This document shows positions 6,171-8,466 of a stretch of DNA of 8,466 nucleotides, piece after piece. The notes below the pieces were generated by a model that made no database searches, was not told where the DNA came from, and saw nothing but the letters and a program-made list of their open reading frames with translations. The position numbers were made by a program, and so were the translations under genes. This stretch comes from Nitrospinota bacterium (GTDB taxonomy: Bacteria > UBA8248), in contig WTGD01000120.1 of the NCBI GenBank assembly GCA_011523725.1, forward strand, positions 1-8,466. The letters are read 5' to 3'. Every line of letters begins with the position of its first letter. Positions within the stretch are counted from its first letter, which is position 1.

Positions 6171-6947
6171 TCATCTACCCTTCCATTCGGGTTTTCTCTT
6201 CTCTAGGAAGGCACGCAGACCCTCCGCCTTGTCCTCGGTCTCGCAGAGCGCGCCCTGGGCGAATTTCTCGAGAGCTAGACCCGCCGTCATGCTGCCCTCC
6301 ATGCCGTAGTGCACCATGGCCTTCATGAACTGGGGCACGAAAGGCGCATAGCCCGCCAGTTTTTCCGCCATCTTCTTCACGGTGGGCATGAGTTCTTCCG
6401 CCTCGACCAGCCGGGTGATGAGGCCGATATCGAGCGCGCGCTTCGCGTCGATGGTCTCCCCCATCAGGAGCATCTCCATCGCCCAGGCGCGCCCAATGAG
6501 GCGGGGCAGACGCTGCGTGGCACCCCCGCCCGGGATGATGCCGATTCTCCCCTCCGGCGTGGCGAATTTGGACTGCGGCGTCGCGACCCGCAAATCACAG
6601 CCGAGCGCCACCTCCAGGCCACCTCCCATGCAATAGCCGTTGATCGCTGCAATCGTCGCCTTGGGCGTTCTTTCCAGGCGTTCCGCCACGCCCTGCACCA
6701 GCGGGGTGAGCGCAATGGCGAGGTTTCGATGTTCAACTTCCTGCAAGTCCGAGCCTGAGGCGAACGCCTTATCGCCCGCCCCGGTGATTGCGATGACGCG
6801 TACGGTTTCATCATCTGCCGCCTCGGCGATGGCGGCGTGGAGGTCGTCCAGCGTGGCCAGGGATATGGCATTATGCCGCTCGGGGCGGTTGATGATGATC
6901 AGGGCGAGGGGTCCTTCGATTTCATAGAGCACGTTTTCGTAGGGCAT
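6171..6947 (-). CDS. Enoyl-CoA hydratase/isomerase (crotonase) family protein
   Basis: The 258-residue protein is full length for a crotonase. The CoA and oxyanion-hole segments are KAFASGSDLQE (60-70) and NGYCMGGGLEVALGCD (103-118), followed by FATPEGRIGIIPGGGATQRL (128-147). Glu112 and Glu132 sit where rat mitochondrial hydratase has its two catalytic glutamates, so real 2-enoyl-CoA hydratase activity is likely; chain length and pathway are unknown. The C-terminal part (about 200-258) fits the family's helical trimerization region. The start at 6947 is preferred: AAAGGA lies a few bases upstream, and the family N-terminus begins at MPYENVLYEIEG. A start at 7040 would add 31 unrelated residues and overlap the divergent gene. 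It is the first gene of a two-gene unit with the VOC protein. The pathway may be acyl-CoA or aromatic-acid degradation. Confidence 0.95.
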   Translation of the reverse strand: MPYENVLYEIEGPLALIIINRPERHNAISLATLDDLHAAIAEAADDETVRVIAITGAGDKAFASGSDLQEVEHRNLAIALTPLVQGVAERLERTPKATIAAINGYCMGGGLEVALGCDLRVATPQSKFATPEGRIGIIPGGGATQRLPRLIGRAWAMEMLLMGETIDAKRALDIGLITRLVEAEELMPTVKKMAEKLAGYAPFVPQFMKAMVHYGMEGSMTAGLALEKFAQGALCETEDKAEGLRAFLEKRKPEWKGR

Positions 6948-6979
6948 GGCCGTCCTTTCTTTTGTGTGACATGAAGGCC

Positions 6980-7008
6980 ATTGTATTTCTCTTTTCGCGG
7001 GAAGGAAA
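6980..7008 (-). promoter_or_regulatory. Candidate promoter of the enoyl-CoA hydratase/VOC unit
   Basis: On the minus strand TACAAT (6980-6985) matches the sigma-70 -10 hexamer at 5 of 6 positions. TTTCCT (7003-7008), 17 bp upstream, is a weak -35. Transcription would start about 25 nt before the hydratase ATG. The -35 overlaps the GGAAGG ribosome site of the divergent DUF1643 gene, so binding here could affect both genes. No equally good promoter was found for the plus-strand gene. Confidence 0.4.
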
Positions 7009-7011
7009 AGC

Positions 7012-7539
7012 ATGCCGCCAAAAAAGGTGAGAGAGGTCACCGAATGTGCGCCTTGGGCGTACGGGCGGTACCGCTATTTTCTGGAGGTGCGGATTGCGGA
7101 CGGCCTCACACGGACACTCACCGTCATCCTCAAGAACCCCTCCACGGCGTCTGCGGAAAGGAGCGACCCCACCGTGGGGAAAGTGGAGGCCTGGGCGCGC
7201 AGGAACGAATTCTGCCGCGTCAGGTACGTGAATCTCTTCGCGTTTCGCTCCCCTTATCCCCGAGAACTGAACATCCATCCCTACCGGGTGATGGTGGGGA
7301 GAGAGAGCGACGCTTGGATAGAGAGGAGCCTTGAGGGCGCGGACGTGGTGGTGGCTGCCTGGGGGAACCCGAACGGAATCGACCCCAAGAAGTACGAAAG
7401 GAGAATCTCCGAGGTCTCGCGCCTGCTCGAAAGCGTCCGTGTTCGTGCTCTTGGTCCTCCGACCAGCCTTGGCCACCCCCGGCACGGCCTCATGTGGAAC
7501 GGGAAGCTCACAGTGCGCGAATGGCCGCTTACCCTCTAA
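7012..7539 (+). CDS. DUF1643 domain-containing protein
   Basis: The 175-residue protein is typical in length for DUF1643. Signature segments are present in order: KNPSTASAERSDPTV (41-55), RYVNLFAFRS (71-80), a helix containing ESDAWIERSL (98-107), VVVAAWG (112-118) and LGPPTSLGHPRHGL (147-160). There is no signal peptide or membrane segment, so it is expected in the cytoplasm. The family has no settled biochemical role to my knowledge; members are scattered through bacteria and phages, which hints at mobility. The ATG at 7012 has GGAAGG (7000-7005) at good spacing. It diverges from the enoyl-CoA hydratase gene with 64 bp between starts. Its TAA stop (7537-7539) overlaps the stop of the convergent hydrolase gene, leaving no room for a separate terminator. 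Nothing links it to the metabolic genes beside it. Confidence 0.88.
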   Translation: MPPKKVREVTECAPWAYGRYRYFLEVRIADGLTRTLTVILKNPSTASAERSDPTVGKVEAWARRNEFCRVRYVNLFAFRSPYPRELNIHPYRVMVGRESDAWIERSLEGADVVVAAWGNPNGIDPKKYERRISEVSRLLESVRVRALGPPTSLGHPRHGLMWNGKLTVREWPLTL

Positions 7540-8466
7540 ATCTCTTTCACAATCTTGTTCTTCAGAATGCCGATTCCCTCGATTTCGAGTTCGAGCACGT
7601 CGCCCGGCTTTATCCATTTATCAAGATCCGCCCCGCACCCCGTGGCCACGGTGCCCGAGCCGAACATCTCGCCCGGCACGAGTTCTTCCTCCATGGAGGC
7701 ATACTCAATCATCCTGGGCCAGGAATAATAAGCGTCACCCGCGTTGCCCCGGCTCCATTCCTCGCCGTTGACGCGGGCGATCATTACCGCGTCTGTGGGG
7801 TCGAACTCATCTGCCGTGACGACGCAAGGACCTATGGCCGTACCGAAATCCTTGCCCTTGTGCGGACCAAGCCAGTTTTTCATCTCGTCGATCTGGATGT
7901 CGCGCGCGCTGAAGTCGTTCAGGACGCTGAAGCCGAAAACGTGATCCATCGCGTTTTCCTGCGCGATGTCCTTGCCGCGCTTTCCGATGAACATGGCGAG
8001 TTCGAGTTCATAGTCGAGTTTTTCGGTGTAGTGGGGCCACTTGAGATTGTCATCCGGGCCGATGATGGTCAGGCGGTTTCCCTTGTAGCAGGAGGGAAGC
8101 TCGTACCAGATGGGGTCGATGGTGGTGTTCCGGCGCCGCGCCCCCGCCGCCTTGTGGCCCTCGTGGATGAGAAAATCGCGAAACGTGACGGGCCGGGGCA
8201 CGGGCGCCCGCAAACGAGCCTCTTGAAGGGAGAAGGTGAGTTGTTCTCCATCGGGTCCGCGTCTGGCAGGGTTCGCCAGAATGAATTCCTGCGCCGCCCG
8301 GGCGGCATGGAGGGATGGTTCCCCGCCCGCCATCAATTCGCACATATCCTGGGGAAGCCTGAAATCGGCGTATTCGCGAAACCGCGGCTCAGCGCCTTCT
8401 TCCTGGAGGAGTGCGGCGCAGCCGTGGGCGAGGTCCAGGACGATTGGTCTGCCCGCGCCTTCCGTC
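7536..8466 (-). CDS. Fumarylacetoacetate hydrolase family protein, 5'-partial
   Basis: The frame stays open from the stop at 7536-7538 to the window edge. Family-like sequence (RPIVLDLAHGCAALLQEEG) precedes the Met at 8345, so that Met is internal and the true start lies beyond 8466. About 309 codons are visible. Numbering from the Met at 8345, the mammalian fumarylacetoacetase active-site pattern is seen: Asp57 and His64 (DFLIHEGH), Tyr87, the metal pair Glu113 and Glu115 (YELELA), then NDFSARDIQ (143-151) with Asp144, Arg148 and Gln151, Lys165 in GKDFGTAIGP, and GSGTVATG (229-236). It should be an active metal-dependent C-C bond hydrolase or a related decarboxylase/isomerase of the superfamily; a role in aromatic-acid breakdown is the usual inference, but the substrate is open. 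It converges on the DUF1643 gene with a 4-bp overlap. Confidence 0.92.
   Translation of the reverse strand, partial: TEGAGRPIVLDLAHGCAALLQEEGAEPRFREYADFRLPQDMCELMAGGEPSLHAARAAQEFILANPARRGPDGEQLTFSLQEARLRAPVPRPVTFRDFLIHEGHKAAGARRRNTTIDPIWYELPSCYKGNRLTIIGPDDNLKWPHYTEKLDYELELAMFIGKRGKDIAQENAMDHVFGFSVLNDFSARDIQIDEMKNWLGPHKGKDFGTAIGPCVVTADEFDPTDAVMIARVNGEEWSRGNAGDAYYSWPRMIEYASMEEELVPGEMFGSGTVATGCGADLDKWIKPGDVLELEIEGIGILKNKIVKEI

Noticed and set aside
6948..7040. Longer start for the enoyl-CoA hydratase at 7040
   Set aside because: The extra 31 residues are not crotonase-like, they would overlap the divergent DUF1643 gene, and the ATG at 6947 has a good ribosome site.
8343..8345. ATG at 8345 as the start of the fumarylacetoacetase-like gene
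   Set aside because: The frame is open and family-like upstream to the window edge, so the gene is 5'-truncated by the window.

Overview
The window looks like chromosomal DNA from a GC-rich Gram-negative bacterium. The main evidence is a large secreted protein ending in an outer-membrane autotransporter-type beta-barrel with a C-terminal tryptophan. The rest is catabolic housekeeping (enoyl-CoA hydratase, VOC-fold enzyme, fumarylacetoacetase-like hydrolase). The phylum cannot be fixed from the sequence; Proteobacteria or a related uncultured Gram-negative lineage is the best guess.

Layout: Positions 1-129 hold two strong hairpins just past the end of the large gene, one of them a plausible terminator for it. 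Positions 130-4743 (minus) encode a 1537-residue protein: signal peptide, three tandem repeats of about 330 residues, a helical linker and a roughly 370-residue outer-membrane barrel. Each repeat is itself two related Cache-like modules, so the passenger is read here as six Cache modules in a row. That is unusual, because Cache domains normally sit in inner-membrane chemoreceptors and kinases. Positions 4744-5746 are about 1 kb without a convincing gene, but not featureless: four dispersed copies of a motif built from 10-bp-phased AAATGC units, a 72% A+T island with its own 10-bp periodicity, and several palindromes.

Positions 5747-6947 (minus) are a two-gene unit, enoyl-CoA hydratase then a VOC-fold protein, separated by 1 bp, with a TTG start for the second gene. 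Diverging from it is a DUF1643 protein (7012-7539, plus), whose stop codon overlaps the stop of a fumarylacetoacetase-family gene (7536 to the window end, minus). That last gene has no stop or certain start before the edge, so its 5' end lies outside the window.

The hydratase, VOC and fumarylacetoacetase-like proteins would fit acyl-CoA or aromatic-acid breakdown, but only the first two are clearly co-transcribed. Nothing in the sequence ties the surface protein to these enzymes. The most novel content is the six-Cache autotransporter, with the patterned 1-kb spacer upstream of it second.
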